Shown here in pieces: positions 1-8,600 of a stretch of 56,953 nt of DNA. This DNA is from Streptomyces himastatinicus ATCC 53653 (lineage in GTDB: Bacteria; Actinomycetota; Actinomycetes; Streptomycetales; Streptomycetaceae): contig NZ_GG657754.1 of NCBI RefSeq assembly GCF_000158915.1, positions 6,048,018-6,104,970 of the forward strand, read 5' to 3'. Both the position numbers and the translations under genes were made by a program. Below the pieces are notes generated by a model. It was not told the DNA's origin. It did no database searches and was given only the letters and a program-made list of their open reading frames with translations. Every line of letters begins with the position of its first letter. Position 1 is the first letter of the stretch.

Positions 1-520
1 GCAGGGTCTCGGCGCGCTGCTCGACGGCCCGGAGCCGCAGTTCGGCCAGGCGGGAGCGTTCGCCACGGGCCCAGCCCGCCCGCTCGAACCCGGCGTACGC
101 CGGACCGCGCCACAGCTCCAGCGCCTCCCCGAGCCGTGGCAGCGCCGCCGCGGGCGGCAGGTCCGCGGCGGTGGCGACGGCCGTCTCGAAGCGCCACGCG
201 TCCACGGCGTCCGGCGCCGCCCGCAGCGCGTACCCGGGGCCCTCGGTGACCAGCAGCCGGGACCGGGCGCGCGGCGGGCGGTCGGGCTCCAGGGCGCGAC
301 GGAGGGCGCCGACGAAGGTCTGTACGGCGCCGACCGCTCCGGCCGGGGGCTCGTCCCACAGGTCCCCGACGAGCCGGGACACCGGTACGACCCGGCGGCG
401 GGCCACGATCAGCCGCGCCAGCACGGCCCGGTGCCGCGGCCCCTTCAACGCGAGCGCGCCGCCGTCGCCCTCCGCCACCACCGGCCCGAGCACACCGAAC
501 GCGACCCGTTCCCACGTCAC
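1..520 (-). CDS. SARP/AfsR-type transcriptional regulator, N-terminal part (runs off the window)
   Basis: The first 173 residues are visible, starting from a GTG at 520; the rest lies beyond the left edge. An OmpR-like DNA-binding domain (about residues 8-80, including LGPVVAEG and WDEPPAGAVGAVQTFVGAL) is followed by the start of a bacterial transcriptional activator (BTAD) domain (DAWRFE, ALELWRG and the Arg-rich helix after it). This order is typical of Streptomyces antibiotic regulatory proteins and AfsR-like activators. Whether an NB-ARC or TPR extension follows cannot be seen. The gene is divergent from the hydrolase at 1365, across an unusually long, repeat-filled intergenic region. No clear Shine-Dalgarno precedes the GTG, so the start is the least certain part. 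The family assignment is strong; the target genes are unknown. Confidence 0.8.
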   Translation of the reverse strand, partial: MTWERVAFGVLGPVVAEGDGGALALKGPRHRAVLARLIVARRRVVPVSRLVGDLWDEPPAGAVGAVQTFVGALRRALEPDRPPRARSRLLVTEGPGYALRAAPDAVDAWRFETAVATAADLPPAAALPRLGEALELWRGPAYAGFERAGWARGERSRLAELRLRAVEQRAETL

Positions 521-604
521 CGGGCCACCGTAACCGGGCCCGCCGCCCCACCCGCCACCGAGCGCCGCACCCCACCCGCCACCGTGCGCCCCGCTGGCCC
601 CGCT

Positions 605-1216
605 GCGCTCAGCACCGTACGGCGGCGGCCCGGGCTGCGCCCCGCCCCCGCCCGGCCGGGCCCGAGGACCCGCGCCCGGCGGTACCTCCCGACGCCCGGC
701 CTGCCACCGAGCGCCGCGCTCAGCACCGTACGGCGGGGGCCGGGGCTGCGCCCCGCCTCCGCCCGGCCGGGCCCGGCCCCGCGCCCGGCGGTACCTCCCG
801 ACGCCCTGCTCGCCACCTTGCGCCACCGAGCACAGCACCCTTGCGCCGCCTGGCACGGACCTTGCGCCGCCCGGCCCCCACTGAGCGCTGCACCGCGCCC
901 GTCGCCGTGCGCTCCGGGCAGGACACCCCGGCCGCCCTGTTGGCCGCTGCCGCGCTCAGCACCGTACGGCGGGGGCCGGGCTGCGCCCCGACCCCGTCCG
1001 GCCGGGCCCGAGGACCTGCACCCGGCGGTACCTCCCGCCGCCCGGCCCGCCACCGAGCGCCGCACCGCGCCCGTCGCCGTGCGCCCCGGGCAGGATGCCC
1101 CGGCCGCCCTGCTGGCCGCCGCCGCGCTCAGCACCGTACGGCGGCGGCCCGGGCTGCGCCCCGCCTCCGCCCGGCCGGGCCCGAGGACCCCGCGCCCGGC
1201 GGTACCTCCCGACGCC
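605..1216. repeat. Four imperfect copies of a ~95-bp GC-rich intergenic repeat
   Basis: The 844-bp gap 521-1364 holds no convincing gene. It is built from a repeated unit that begins GCGCTCAGCACCGTACGGCG and ends GGCGGTACCTCCCG. Copies lie at about 605-696, 716-805, 952-1042 and 1124-1216. A second sub-unit (CCGCGCCCGTCGCCGTGCG followed by a CCGGGCAGGA-type segment) precedes copies 3 and 4, with a partial version near 560-600. Copy starts are 111, 236 and 172 bp apart. Two of these are not multiples of three, so the repeats cannot be a conserved protein repeat. Long open frames across this region on both strands are therefore best read as GC artefacts. The units contain several short inverted repeats (for example GCCCGGGC). 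Confidence 0.7.
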
Positions 1217-1364
1217 GGCCTGCCACCTCGGGTCACCGAGCACGGTGCCCGGCACGCCATCTCGCGCCACCGCTGGCGGGCGCCATCCGGCCCGGCCCGA
1301 TCGGCAAGGCGGCCGCCCCGCCCGTGCTGACCCGCTGCTGATTGGGGCGCGGCAGCCTCGTCCC

Positions 1365-2285
1365 ATGCCTCAGCAGAACAGGTCACAGCACACCCCCGCC
1401 ATCCCCGGCTTCGCCTACCACCGCATCCCCGCCGCCCACGACGGCACCACCCTCAACGTCGCCGTAGGCGGCACCGGCACCGGCAGCCCCGTCGTCCTGC
1501 TGCACGGCTTCCCGCAGACGCACCTGATGTGGCGGCACGTCGCGGCCGACCTGGCGGCCCACCACACCGTCATCTGCCCCGATCTGCGCGGCTACGGCGC
1601 GAGCGACAAACCGGCCGAGGCCGCCGACGGCGCCACGTACGCCAAGCGCACCATGGCCGCCGACATCGTGGCCGTGGCCCGGGCGCTGGGCCACGACCGG
1701 TTCGCCCTGGCCGGTCATGACCGCGGTGCCCTGGTCGCCTTCCGCGCCGGGCTCGACCACCCGGACGCCGTCACCCACCTCGCCGCCCTCGACGTGCTGC
1801 CGACGCTGGACATGTGGGAGGCGATGCACGGCACCACCGCGGCCGTCGGCTTCCACCTCTACCTGATGGCGCAGCCCCCCGGCCTGCCCGAGCGGATGAT
1901 CGCCGCCGCGCCGGACGACTTCTTCGGCCACTTCCTCGACCTCTGGGGCACCGACCCCGCCGCGATCCCGGCCGCCGTCCGCGCCGCGTACCTGGACGCC
2001 TGCCGTGCCGCCGTGCCCTCGATCGTCGCCGACTACCGGGCCTCCGCCGGGATCGACGTCGCCCACGACCGGGCCGACCGGGAGGCGGGCCACCGGCTGC
2101 GGATGCCGGTCGCCGTCCTCCAGCAGGACTGGGGCGCCGCGCTCGGGTTCGACGCGGAGGCGCTGTGGCGTGCGTGGGCGCCCGATCTGCACCACGAGAC
2201 CGTGGCGTACGGCCACTTCATGGCCGAGGAGGCGCCCGCCGACGTCGCGAAGGCGCTCCGCGCGCTTCTGGACCGCCCCTCCTGA
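1365..2285 (+). CDS. Alpha/beta hydrolase, fluoroacetate dehalogenase / epoxide hydrolase type
   Basis: A 306-aa single-domain alpha/beta hydrolase. The oxyanion-hole motif HGFPQT is at residues 47-52, followed by the conserved DLRGYGASDKP. The nucleophile is an Asp (D119 in GHDRGA) rather than a Ser, and the catalytic His is H284 (YGHFMAEE). An Asp nucleophile with this HGFP...MW...GHDRG pattern is characteristic of haloacetate dehalogenases and soluble epoxide hydrolases, which form an ester intermediate that water then opens. The exact substrate cannot be read from sequence. The ATG at 1365 is chosen because the longer upstream frame runs into the intergenic repeat array. The protein has no signal peptide and should be cytoplasmic. 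The gene stands alone; the next gene starts 90 bp downstream. Confidence 0.82.
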   Translation: MPQQNRSQHTPAIPGFAYHRIPAAHDGTTLNVAVGGTGTGSPVVLLHGFPQTHLMWRHVAADLAAHHTVICPDLRGYGASDKPAEAADGATYAKRTMAADIVAVARALGHDRFALAGHDRGALVAFRAGLDHPDAVTHLAALDVLPTLDMWEAMHGTTAAVGFHLYLMAQPPGLPERMIAAAPDDFFGHFLDLWGTDPAAIPAAVRAAYLDACRAAVPSIVADYRASAGIDVAHDRADREAGHRLRMPVAVLQQDWGAALGFDAEALWRAWAPDLHHETVAYGHFMAEEAPADVAKALRALLDRPS

Positions 2286-2375
2286 GGCCGAAAAACCGAG
2301 CGTACAGGAAGTCAACTCCCACTAGCTGGCGGCAGATCACGTACGCACGGCCCCCACCCGTCAGGAGCCCGCTCC

Positions 2376-3158
2376 GTGTCCGATGATGTCGCGCAGCGCA
2401 TCGACACCACCAAGCCGCACTCCGCCCGTTTCTGGAACTACTTCGTGGGCGGCAAGGACCACTACGAGGCGGACCGCGCGGTCGGCGACCAGATCAAGGA
2501 GATCTTCCCGGGTCTGGCCGACGTCGCCGTGTCCAGCCGTCACTTCCTCGCCCGGGCGGTCACCTGCCTGGCCGCGGAGCACGGCGTACGGCAGTTCCTG
2601 GACATCGGGACGGGGCTGCCGACCGCCGACAACACCCACCAGGTCGCGCAGCGCGTCGCGCCGGACGCGCGGATCGTGTACGTCGACAACGACCCGCTCG
2701 TCCTGGTGCACGCCCGCACCCTGCTGACCAGCACCCCCGAGGGCGCCACCGACTACCTCGACGCGGACCTGTACGCCCCGGACGCCGTCCTCGAGGCGGC
2801 GGCCCGGACGCTGGACCTCACCCGGCCGGTCGCGCTCGTGCTGCTGAACGTGCTCGGCCACGTCGCCGACCCCGCCGAGGTCCGTTCCCTGGTGGGCCGT
2901 CTGATGGCGGGGCTGCCGTCCGGCAGTTACCTGGTGATCGGCGATTCCACCGCCACCAGCGAGGGGATGATCGCGGCCTCGGCGGCGTACAACGCGAGCG
3001 GGGCGGTGCCGTATTACGTCCGTCCGGTCGACGAGATCGCGTCGTTCTTCGACGGGCTGGACGTGCTGGAGCCCGGCATCGTCCCGGTCACCCGGTGGCG
3101 GCCGGAAGCCGACACCGACGCGGTGGACGCGTACGGAGGCGTGGCCCGCAAGCCGTAA
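2376..3158 (+). CDS. SAM-dependent methyltransferase, DUF574 (Methyltransf_19) family
   Basis: 260 aa, starting at a GTG with AGGAG at 2363-2367. The N-terminal signature (TTKPHSARFWNYFVGGKDHY) is diagnostic of the DUF574 family, which is greatly expanded in Streptomyces. The SAM-binding elements are visible: FLDIGTGLPT (motif I), YVDNDPLVLVHA (acidic loop) and TDYLDADLY. Members are predicted class I methyltransferases, but their substrates are mostly unknown, and nothing in the neighbourhood fixes one here. The gene is convergent with the DNA polymerase gene, with only six bases between the two stop codons and no obvious terminator hairpin in that gap. Confidence 0.88.
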   Translation: MSDDVAQRIDTTKPHSARFWNYFVGGKDHYEADRAVGDQIKEIFPGLADVAVSSRHFLARAVTCLAAEHGVRQFLDIGTGLPTADNTHQVAQRVAPDARIVYVDNDPLVLVHARTLLTSTPEGATDYLDADLYAPDAVLEAAARTLDLTRPVALVLLNVLGHVADPAEVRSLVGRLMAGLPSGSYLVIGDSTATSEGMIAASAAYNASGAVPYYVRPVDEIASFFDGLDVLEPGIVPVTRWRPEADTDAVDAYGGVARKP

Positions 3159-3164
3159 GCCCAC

Positions 3165-6100
3165 TCAGGCACGCGTCACCGCCACCGCCGCCTTGAGGTC
3201 CGCCCAGAACCCCGGCTGGATACTCACGCGGTAGCCCAGCCGGTAGACGGTCGTCCGAACCGGCCCACGGACCCGTAGCCGCACCTCGCTGGGGCCCGGG
3301 TGGGCCTGGAGGATCTCCTTCAGCTGCTGGACGGACCGCGGTGTGACGTGCGCCGCGAGCATGTCGAGGCACAGCGGGGCATCGGCGGCGCTGAGGTCGG
3401 GCACGGCCAGCTCCATGGCCACCAGCCGGGGCACGTCCTCGCGCTTGTCGAGCCGTCCCTTGACGAAGACGATCGCGTCCTCCACGAGCCGGGTGGAGGC
3501 CAGCTGATACGTGGCGGGGAAGAACAGGCAGTCCAGCGAGCCCGCGAGGTCTTCCACGGTGGCGATGGCCCAGGCGTTGCCCTGTTTGGTCATCTTGCGC
3601 TGGAGGCCGGAGACGATGCCGCCGATGGTGACGATCGCGCCGTCGGCGTGCTCACCTCCCGTCAGCTGGGCGATGGCGGCGTCCGCCCTGTCGCTCAGCA
3701 GGTGCTCGACGCCGAAGAGCGGGTGGTCGGAGACGTACAGCCCGAGCATCTCCCGCTCCTGGGCGAGCAGATACGCCTTCTCCCACTCGTCGTCGGGGAA
3801 CTCCACGTCGAGCCCGAGAGCGGGGGAGTCACCGTCGCCGGAACCATCGCCGTAACCGCCGCCGAAGAGGTCGAACTGCCCCTCGGCCTCCTTCCGCTTG
3901 ACCGCCACCACGGTGTCGACCATCGGCTCGTACCGGGCGGTCAGCCCCTTGCGCGTATGCCCCAGCGCGTCGAACCCGCCCGCCTTGATCAAGGACTCGA
4001 TCGTCCGCTTGTTGCATGCGACCGCCTCGACCTTGTCCAGGAAGTCGGGGAACGAGGCGTACCGCCCGGCGGCCCGGCGGCGGCGGATGATGGAGTCGAC
4101 CACGTTCTGCCCGACATTGCGCACGGCGGTCAGGCCGAAGACGATCGTGTCGTCCCCGCGCGGCGTGAAGTCGGCCTCGGACTCGTTCACATCCGGGGGC
4201 AGCACCTTGATGCCCATCTTGCGGCACTCGTTGAGGTAGACGGCCGACTTGTCCTTGTCGTCACGTACGGAGGTCAGTAGCGCCGCCATGTACTCGGCCG
4301 GAAAGTTGGCCTTGAGGTACGCGGTCCAGTACGAGACGAGCGCGTACGCGGCCGCGTGCGCCTTGTTGTACGCGTAACCCGCGAACGGCACCAGCACGTC
4401 CCACACCGCCTGGACGGCGTCGTCCGAATAGCCGCGCGCCCGGCAGCCGTCCCGGAACGGGATGAACTCCTTGTCCAGCACCTCCTGCTTCTTCTTGCCC
4501 ATCGCCCGGCGCAGCAGATCGGCCTGGCCGAGCGAGTACCCGGCGAGCACCTGGGCGGCCTTCTGCACCTGCTCCTGGTAGACGACCAGGCCGTACGTGA
4601 TGTCGAGGACCTCCTTCAGCGCGTCCTCGACCCCCGGGTGGATGGGGGTGATCTCCTGCTGGCCGTTCTTCCGCAGCGCGTAGTTGATGTGCGAGTTCAT
4701 GCCCATCGGGCCCGGCCGGTACAGGGCGGTGACGGCCGTGATGTCCTCGAAGTGGCTGGGCTTCATCAGGCGCAGCAGCGAGCGCATCGCGCTGCCGTCG
4801 AACTGGAAGACGCCGAGGGTGTCGCCGCGGCCGAGGAGCGCGAAGGTCGTGGGGTCGTCCAGCGGCAGGTCGAGCAGCTTCAGATCGATGCCCTTGTTGG
4901 CGCGCACCAACTTCACGGCGTCGTCCATGATGGTGAGGTTGCGCAGGCCGAGGAAGTCCATCTTCAGCAGGCCCAGCGACTCGCACGTCGGGTAGTCCCA
5001 CTGCGTGATCGTCACCCCGTCGGTGTGCCGTACCCACACCGGGACGTGGTCCACGACCGGCTCGCTGGACATGATCACGCCCGCCGCGTGCACGCCCATC
5101 TGCCGCACCAGTCCCTCGACGCCCCGCGCGGTGTCGATGACCTTCTTCACGTCCGGGTCGCCCTCGTACATCGACCGGACCTCGCCCGCCTCGCCGTACC
5201 GCGGGTGCTCCGGGTCGGTGATCCCGGACAGCGGGATGCCCTTGCCGAAGACGTCGGCGGGCATGGCCTTGGTGATGCGGTCGCCCATCGCGTACGGGTA
5301 GCCCAGCACCCGCGCCGAGTCCTTGATCGCGTTCTTGGCCTTGATGGTGCCGTACGTACCGATCATCGCGACCTTGTCGGCGCCGTACTTCTCCGTGACG
5401 TACCGGATGACCTCACCGCGCCGACGCTCGTCGAAGTCGATGTCGACGTCCGGCATGGAGACGCGCTCGGGGTTCAGGAACCGCTCGAAGATCAGCCCGT
5501 GCTCGACCGGGTCGAGGTCGGTGATGCCCAGCGCGTACGAGACGATCGAGCCCGCCGCGGAGCCGCGCCCCGGGCCGACCGCGATGCCGTTGTTCTTGGC
5601 CCACATGATGAAGTCGGCGACCACCAGGAAGTACCCCGGGAAGCCCATCTGGATGATGACGTCCATCTCGTACGCGGCGAGCTTCTCCCGGTCCTCGGGA
5701 ACGCCGCCGGGGAAGCGGCGCGCCATCCCCCTGCGGACCTCCTCCCGGAACCACGTCACCTCGGTGTACCCCTCGGGTACGTCGAAGCGCGGCATCAGGT
5801 CGCGCTTGGCGAACCAGCCGGTGACATCGACCTGTTCGGCCACCAGGAGGGTGTTGCGGCAGCCCTCCTGCCATGCGTCCGAGGAGTCGATCGCGTACAT
5901 CTCGTCCGCCGACTTCAGGTAGTAGCCCGTGCCGTCGAAGCGGAAGCGGTCCGCGACAGCCAGGCTCTTCCCCGTCTGGATGCACAGCAGCGCGTCGTGC
6001 GCCTGCGACTCGTGCGCGTACGTGTAGTGCGAGTCGTTCGTCACCAGCGGCGGGATGCCCAGCTTCCGCCCGACCTCCAGCAGCCCGTCCCGGACCCGGC

Positions 6101-6707
6101 GCTCGATCTCGATGCCGTGGTCCATCAGCTCCAGGAAGTACCGGTCCCGGCCGAAGATGTCCTGGTACGCGGAGGCCGCCTTCAGCGCCTCGTCGAACTG
6201 CCCCAGCCGCAGCCGCGTCTGCACCTCACCCGACGGACACCCGGTCGACGCGATCAGCCCCGCGGCGTGCTCGGCGATGACCTCCTTGTCCATCCGCGGC
6301 CACTTCTGGAGCCAGCCGTGGGCGTACGCGTCCGACGACAGCCGGAACAGGTTGTGCAGCCCAGTCCGGTCCGCCGCCCAGATCGTCTTGTGGGTATAGC
6401 CGCCGGAGCCGGACACGTCGTCCCGCTTCTGGTGCGGCTGCCCCCACCGCACCTTGCGCTTGCTGCGCCGCGACTCCGGTGCCACGTAGGCCTCGATGCC
6501 GATGATCGGGGTGATCGCGGCGGCGGTGGCCTGCTGGAAGAAGTCGTACGCGCCGTGCAGATTGCCGTGGTCGGTCATGGCGATGTGCGACATGCCCATC
6601 TGCTGGCAGGCCTTGAACATGTCCTTCAGCCGCGCCGCACCGTCCAGCAGCGAGTACTGCGTGTGGACGTGCAGATGCGTGAAGGGTCGCGTGGCTGGCT
6701 GTGGCAC
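3165..6707 (-). CDS. dnaE: DNA polymerase III alpha subunit (DnaE)
   Basis: 1180 aa, the usual length for actinobacterial DnaE1. Domains in order: PHP (HLHVHTQYSLLDG near residue 11, DHGN, NDSHYTYAHE), the polymerase palm with GRGSAAGS and the catalytic carboxylates PDVDIDFDERRR (about 417-428), the third Asp in KMDFLGLRNLTIMDD, fingers, the helix-hairpin-helix region, a QFDLF clamp-binding motif near residue 942, and a C-terminal OB fold (GAIVTIGGIVSGLQRKM). PHP metal ligands look intact, as needed for the intrinsic 3'-5' exonuclease known in mycobacterial DnaE1. The GTG start lies one base after the TGA of an upstream TetR gene and has no clear ribosome-binding site, so translation is probably coupled. 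The sequence resembles replicative DnaE1 rather than mutagenic DnaE2. Whether this is the only copy in the genome cannot be judged. Confidence 0.95.
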   Translation of the reverse strand: MPQPATRPFTHLHVHTQYSLLDGAARLKDMFKACQQMGMSHIAMTDHGNLHGAYDFFQQATAAAITPIIGIEAYVAPESRRSKRKVRWGQPHQKRDDVSGSGGYTHKTIWAADRTGLHNLFRLSSDAYAHGWLQKWPRMDKEVIAEHAAGLIASTGCPSGEVQTRLRLGQFDEALKAASAYQDIFGRDRYFLELMDHGIEIERRVRDGLLEVGRKLGIPPLVTNDSHYTYAHESQAHDALLCIQTGKSLAVADRFRFDGTGYYLKSADEMYAIDSSDAWQEGCRNTLLVAEQVDVTGWFAKRDLMPRFDVPEGYTEVTWFREEVRRGMARRFPGGVPEDREKLAAYEMDVIIQMGFPGYFLVVADFIMWAKNNGIAVGPGRGSAAGSIVSYALGITDLDPVEHGLIFERFLNPERVSMPDVDIDFDERRRGEVIRYVTEKYGADKVAMIGTYGTIKAKNAIKDSARVLGYPYAMGDRITKAMPADVFGKGIPLSGITDPEHPRYGEAGEVRSMYEGDPDVKKVIDTARGVEGLVRQMGVHAAGVIMSSEPVVDHVPVWVRHTDGVTITQWDYPTCESLGLLKMDFLGLRNLTIMDDAVKLVRANKGIDLKLLDLPLDDPTTFALLGRGDTLGVFQFDGSAMRSLLRLMKPSHFEDITAVTALYRPGPMGMNSHINYALRKNGQQEITPIHPGVEDALKEVLDITYGLVVYQEQVQKAAQVLAGYSLGQADLLRRAMGKKKQEVLDKEFIPFRDGCRARGYSDDAVQAVWDVLVPFAGYAYNKAHAAAYALVSYWTAYLKANFPAEYMAALLTSVRDDKDKSAVYLNECRKMGIKVLPPDVNESEADFTPRGDDTIVFGLTAVRNVGQNVVDSIIRRRRAAGRYASFPDFLDKVEAVACNKRTIESLIKAGGFDALGHTRKGLTARYEPMVDTVVAVKRKEAEGQFDLFGGGYGDGSGDGDSPALGLDVEFPDDEWEKAYLLAQEREMLGLYVSDHPLFGVEHLLSDRADAAIAQLTGGEHADGAIVTIGGIVSGLQRKMTKQGNAWAIATVEDLAGSLDCLFFPATYQLASTRLVEDAIVFVKGRLDKREDVPRLVAMELAVPDLSAADAPLCLDMLAAHVTPRSVQQLKEILQAHPGPSEVRLRVRGPVRTTVYRLGYRVSIQPGFWADLKAAVAVTRA

Positions 6708-6708
6708 G

Positions 6709-7287
6709 TCAGCCGTTGGACTCGTCGGGGTCGAGGTCCTCGGCGATCCTCCGCAGCCCCGCGGCCACCTCCCGCGCCGACGGGGCGTGTTCGGGATCGA
6801 TCAGCCACTGCTGGGTCAGCCCGGCCACCAGCGCCATGTGCACGGACCCGACCGCGCGCGCGAGTTCCTTGTGCTCCGCGCTGTCGGTGGCGTCGATCCC
6901 GTGCAGATCCGCCGCCATCTCCGTACGGGACCGCTCGAAGGCTTCCGCGATCTGCTGACGGATCTCCGGGAAGCGCTCGGCCTGCGCGAGCGCCTCGGCG
7001 CTGGCCACCAGCAGCGGCCGGTCCGTGGCCTCGGACTCGACGACCCGCTCCCACATCGACTCGACCCGCCGCCCCGCCGCCGACTGGGCGCGGACCTTGT
7101 CGCCCCACTCCTGGAGCATCTCCAGAAGCGCGGCGTTGAGCAGCGCTTCCTTCGAGGCGTAGTGGTAGTTGATCGTGCCGAGCGGTGCGTTGGCGGCGGC
7201 GGCGATGTCGCGCGAGGTGGTGCGGGCGTATCCCCGCTCCTCCAGGCACTGCTTCGCCCCGGCCATGAGCTGTTCGCGGTGTCGCAT
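6709..7287 (-). CDS. TetR-family regulator directly upstream of dnaE
   Basis: 192 aa from the ATG at 7287; a GTG at 7305 would add six residues. The N-terminal helix-turn-helix is clear (TTSRDIAAAANAPLGTINYH followed by YASKEALL). The rest is a helical ligand-binding domain rich in Ala and Glu. The stop codon is followed after a single base by the GTG of dnaE, so the two genes are almost certainly co-transcribed, an unusual partner for a replicative polymerase gene. A palindromic CTGAACG/CGTTCAG operator sits just upstream at 7308-7323, with a further half-site at 7330. This suggests autoregulation and control of the divergent permease gene at 7402. The ligand is unknown. Confidence 0.85.
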   Translation of the reverse strand: MRHREQLMAGAKQCLEERGYARTTSRDIAAAANAPLGTINYHYASKEALLNAALLEMLQEWGDKVRAQSAAGRRVESMWERVVESEATDRPLLVASAEALAQAERFPEIRQQIAEAFERSRTEMAADLHGIDATDSAEHKELARAVGSVHMALVAGLTQQWLIDPEHAPSAREVAAGLRRIAEDLDPDESNG

Positions 7288-7307
7288 GCGGGCAGCGTAC
7301 CTCACTT

Positions 7308-7336
7308 CTGAACGGACGTTCAGGACGATCGTTCAG
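7308..7336. promoter_or_regulatory. Probable TetR operator
   Basis: A 16-bp inverted repeat with arms CTGAACG and CGTTCAG around a central GA (7308-7323) is followed by a third copy of CGTTCAG at 7330-7336. It lies between the divergent tetR and permease genes, right at the regulator's start. That is the usual place for an autoregulatory TetR operator. The symmetry is directly visible; assigning it to this regulator is inference. Confidence 0.65.
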
Positions 7337-7401
7337 AATGGTTGCCCCCTAGTGCTCCTGGGCAGCAGCGATAGCGAAGCGTGAACGGGGTACGGTGTCC
7401 C

Positions 7402-8490
7402 ATGCCTGCCACTTTCAGTTCCGCGAGAACCCGTGCCGCACTCCGCTCATCGGCGCGCATATCCGTCGATGTGCTCCTGGTCCTCGGGATGACCGCGGTG
7501 GCCCTGTGGTTTCTGGGTCAGATGTGGTCGATCGTCTGGCCGCTCATCATCGGCTTGCTGCTCACCACGCTGACCTGGCCCCTGACGCGCTTTCTCCGCG
7601 GGCACGGATGGCCTCCCGCCGTGGCCGCGTCGGCGGTGACCGTGCTGTTCCTCCTGGTCGCCACGGGCGTCGTGGCGCTGATCGCGGTCCCGGTGGCATC
7701 CCAGTCCGGCGAGTTGGTCGACGGCGTGACCCAAGGCATGCACAAGGTGCGCGAATGGGCCGCGGGGCCACCGCTGAACATCGACGACGCTCAGATCGCG
7801 CAGGCAACCGACAGCGCGGCCGCCCGCCTGCAAAAGAGTGCCAGCAGCATGGTCACCACTGTCGTCACGGGAGTGAACGCCGTGGTCGGTGGTCTGGTCA
7901 CCGCCGTCCTGGCCCTCTTCCTGATGTTCTTCTTCCTCAAGGACGGCCCGCGGTTCCTGCCCTGGCTCGCTCGCCAACTGCCCGGTCGGCTCGCCACCGA
8001 TGTCCCCACCGTGGCCGCGCGCGCCTGGGACACGCTCGGCGCGTTCGTGCGGTCCCAGGCGCTGGTGGGCCTGCTCGACGCCGTCTTCATCGGCCTCGGC
8101 CTGCTGATCCTGGGCGTACCGCTGGTGCTGCCGCTGGCGGTGCTGACCTTCGTATCCGCGTTCGTGCCGATCGTGGGCGCCCTGTTCGCGGGCTTTGTCG
8201 CGGTGCTCATCGCGATGGTGGCCAACGGCCCGATGGACGCGCTGATCACGCTGGCGATCATCGTGGTGGTGCAGCAGCTCGAGGGCAATGTGTTCCAGCC
8301 CATGATCCAAAGCCGCGGGCTCGGCCTGCACGCCGCGGTGATCCTGCTGGCGGTGACACTGGGCGCCAGCCTGGCCGGGGTCGTGGGCAGCCTGCTCGCC
8401 GTACCGGTCGCCGCGCTGATCGCGGTGATCTGGAACTACCTGCGCGAGCAGCTCAGCGACCCGCTACAGGAGCCGGAACACGCCGGTTAG
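7402..8490 (+). CDS. AI-2E family transporter (TqsA/PerM-like membrane permease)
   Basis: 362 aa from the ATG at 7402; an in-frame GTG at 7381 is the alternative. About eight hydrophobic segments are arranged as in the AI-2E/UPF0118 family: a pair near the N-terminus, one about residues 70-95, then a hydrophilic stretch with an Ala/Ser-rich helix, then the C-terminal block. The family signature QQLEGNVFQPMIQSRGLGLH and the following AVILLAVTLGASLAG segment are present. Members export small molecules or act as Na+/H+ antiporters, so the autoinducer name should not be taken literally. The gene is divergent from the dnaE-linked TetR gene and separated from it by a palindromic operator, so it is a plausible target of that regulator. 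Confidence 0.88.
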   Translation: MPATFSSARTRAALRSSARISVDVLLVLGMTAVALWFLGQMWSIVWPLIIGLLLTTLTWPLTRFLRGHGWPPAVAASAVTVLFLLVATGVVALIAVPVASQSGELVDGVTQGMHKVREWAAGPPLNIDDAQIAQATDSAAARLQKSASSMVTTVVTGVNAVVGGLVTAVLALFLMFFFLKDGPRFLPWLARQLPGRLATDVPTVAARAWDTLGAFVRSQALVGLLDAVFIGLGLLILGVPLVLPLAVLTFVSAFVPIVGALFAGFVAVLIAMVANGPMDALITLAIIVVVQQLEGNVFQPMIQSRGLGLHAAVILLAVTLGASLAGVVGSLLAVPVAALIAVIWNYLREQLSDPLQEPEHAG

Positions 8491-8600
8491 CCGGGCGTTA
8501 GCGGGCGGCAGCGGAGCGGCAGCTTCACGGTAGCGGTCCCGACCAGAGTGGGTGACGTACCGAGGAAACGACGACACCAACTCTCCCGGGGGGACCCGAA

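Noticed and set aside
431..1386. Several long open frames on both strands upstream of the hydrolase gene
   Set aside because: They are Pro/Arg/Ala-rich, cross the frame-breaking repeat array and have no family-like sequence; typical GC-rich artefacts.
4356..7139. A very long plus-strand open frame opposite dnaE and tetR
   Set aside because: It is a shadow of the highly biased dnaE codons on the other strand; rich in R, V, H and D with no domain.
7381..7402. Possible leaderless start of the AI-2E-type permease gene (TACGGT five bases before the ATG)
   Set aside because: Spacing is short and no -35 is recognisable; evidence too thin.
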